Shown: positions 19,427 through 20,176 of the stretch, one piece after another | How the letters are laid out: each line of letters starts with the position of its first letter | Numbering within the stretch: the stretch's first letter is position 1 | Virus record (IMG/VR): IMGVR_UViG_3300047354_000616 | Span: 1-20,176 of that record | DNA length: 20,176 bases | Source: a virus | Reading direction: 5' to 3' (one strand) | Notes under the pieces: model-generated | Database searches by the model: none | Seen by the model: only the letters and a program-made list of their open reading frames with translations | What the model was told of the DNA's origin: nothing | Made by a program: the position numbers and the translations under genes

Positions 19427-19715
19427 ATCTAGCAATAGCGGCTGTATGCTGCTCAATAGTTTTTTCACAGCGAGACAGTTTACGTTCTAGGACGGTTAAA
19501 GCTGCTCGCTGTTTTCTTATTTGTTCTTCCAAACTAGATACATAACGCTGACTTGGAATTTGTAACTCTGAGCCATCTTCACCTAACATAGTGAAATGGT
19601 CGACACCTTGACCTTTAAGTCCACCCGCTACGCGGTTAGGATTTTTTGTCGACTCTTTTTCAGAGTGTTTCGAGCTGGCGCCCTTGTTCCCGTACATTTT
19701 GTTCAAATAGCTCAT
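19416..19715 (-). CDS. Small coiled-coil hypothetical protein, 99 aa
   Basis: The product begins MSYLNKMYGNKGASSKHSEK, continues with a polar Gly/Lys-rich linker and a short strand-like part (VDHFTMLGEDGSELQIP), and ends in a likely coiled coil, SSLEEQIRKQRAALTVLERK followed by LSRCEKTIEQHTAAIA (about 60-95). No known family is recognised. I set the start at 19715 rather than the upstream in-frame ATGs at 19760 and 19731. AAGGAAAG precedes 19715 by 6 bases, and a perfect TATAAATA box ends 21 bases upstream, so an upstream start would lie before or inside the promoter. The first 56 bases overlap the 3' end of uvdE in another frame, a long overlap for this compact genome. Its stop overlaps the plus-strand histone-like gene by 11 bases. 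Confidence 0.75.
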   Translation of the reverse strand: MSYLNKMYGNKGASSKHSEKESTKNPNRVAGGLKGQGVDHFTMLGEDGSELQIPSQRYVSSLEEQIRKQRAALTVLERKLSRCEKTIEQHTAAIARSTS

Positions 19716-20176
19716 AGTCTTTCCTTGCGTCATAATATTTATACAAATCAATACTAGCAAGATTTTTCATCTTGCTCTCACACATAATGTCTGCATAATC
19801 TAAAAATTCTAATGCCCAGTCATTTGCTTCGTTGTTAGGATACCAATCACTGTGGGCTCTTAGTTTTTGTTTCTTGTGTCCTGCTTCTAGTAAGTTCTCC
19901 ATGTTAGGTAAACTTTCATGTGTGAAGCCTTCGGGTAACCATTCATCTCTACTGTAACTGTAATGTATTACAGGACGTACACCACGCCATGAATCTATCA
20001 TGCGAGCAAATCTAGCGTCGGTTGGACGAATATATTCTCCTGTACGGACCCAGTGATGGTGTATGTCGAGTACAAGTGCAAGGTCGTCTGCAAGTTCGAG
20101 GCTTGCGTCGACACCCCACGACATTTCGTCGTTCTCGATCGTAATGCAGTTTCTCGCTTCTTGAGATAATCTTGTG
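19660..20176 (-). CDS. uvdE: UV-damage endonuclease UvdE, C-terminal part (5' end outside window)
   Basis: The frame is open from the right edge and gives 171 residues, roughly the second half of a protein of about 300. Visible UvdE features, numbered from the first codon in the window: E14 in ITIENDE (family LENDD), D37 and H39-H41 in LVLDIHHHW (family DxHHH), H71 in VIHYSYSRD, H108 in LRAHSDW, and E133 in ADIMCESKMKNLA (family DIMxEAKxKexA). These are the residues that bind the metal cluster in the TIM-barrel UVDE/AP-endonuclease-like fold. The enzyme nicks DNA 5' of UV photoproducts, starting an alternative excision repair path; it is found in several marine phages, where it would protect genomes in sunlit water. 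An ATG at 20124 lies inside the conserved ENDE-MSW region and is not the real start. The 3' end overlaps the next gene by 56 bases. Confidence 0.92.
   Translation of the reverse strand, partial: TRLSQEARNCITIENDEMSWGVDASLELADDLALVLDIHHHWVRTGEYIRPTDARFARMIDSWRGVRPVIHYSYSRDEWLPEGFTHESLPNMENLLEAGHKKQKLRAHSDWYPNNEANDWALEFLDYADIMCESKMKNLASIDLYKYYDARKDYELFEQNVREQGRQLETL
19736..19743 (-). promoter_or_regulatory. T4-type late promoter box, TATAAATA, inside uvdE
   Basis: Perfect TATAAATA on the minus strand, 21 bases before the ATG at 19715 and followed by AAGGAAAG. It lies within the last third of the uvdE coding region, so the coiled-coil gene can be transcribed late and independently of uvdE. Confidence 0.6.

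Noticed and set aside
20114-20124. ATG at 20124 as start of UvdE
   Set aside because: The frame stays open to the window edge and the preceding residues (ITIENDE) are a conserved metal-binding part of the family, so the true start is outside the window.

Overview
The window looks like part of the late (virion) region of an AT-rich, T4-like marine myovirus of the cyanophage/pelagiphage type. Four things support this. The genes are densely packed, abutting or overlapping head-to-tail. TATAAATA-type boxes resembling T4 late promoters precede many of them. A block of very long virion proteins carries the repeat and N-terminal motifs I know from cyanomyovirus structural proteins. Virus-borne metabolic or repair genes are also present: an A-type Fe-S carrier, a 2OG-Fe(II) oxygenase, a UvdE endonuclease and a probable GroES-like co-chaperonin. 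The host cannot be decided from this sequence; a marine cyanobacterium or a SAR11-like alphaproteobacterium are both plausible. No tRNA, rRNA, CRISPR array or insertion sequence was seen, and no gene-free stretch exceeds 60 bases.

Layout, following transcription (almost everything is on the minus strand, so right to left). At the right end, 20176-19660 is the C-terminal part of a UV-damage endonuclease (UvdE). Its last 56 bases overlap a small coiled-coil protein gene (19715-19416) that has its own late-promoter box inside uvdE. Bases 19427-18136 hold a cluster of small accessory genes: a plus-strand histone-like/SAP-like protein, a 60-residue protein, a 55-residue membrane protein, an 86-residue protein, and a plus-strand zinc-ribbon protein. 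A perfect 12-base palindrome, TATTTATAAATA (19106-19117), supplies one late-promoter box to each of two divergent genes.

At 18152 a GATAAATA box begins the main late operon. It starts with an IscA/HesB-like Fe-S carrier and, one base later, an 11.67-kb gene for a 3890-residue virion protein that fills 58% of the window. Next come a 244-residue protein with the same N-terminal motif, a 918-residue Ig-like-domain protein, a 208-residue fibre/appendage-like protein, and a 75-residue helical protein. The block ends with a 176-residue fragment resembling the start of the DnaE (Pol III alpha) palm, a charged 138-residue protein, the 2OG-Fe(II) oxygenase and, at the left edge, the first 22 residues of a GroES-like protein.

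Working together, the large genes most likely build the receptor-binding or baseplate-peripheral part of the tail. The co-chaperonin, and possibly the oxygenase and the Fe-S carrier, would act on folding or modification of virion proteins or on host metabolism late in infection; that part is inference. The most unusual items are the DnaE-palm stub that stops just before the catalytic aspartates, the palindromic bidirectional late promoter, and the co-transcription of an iron-sulfur carrier with a giant tail protein.
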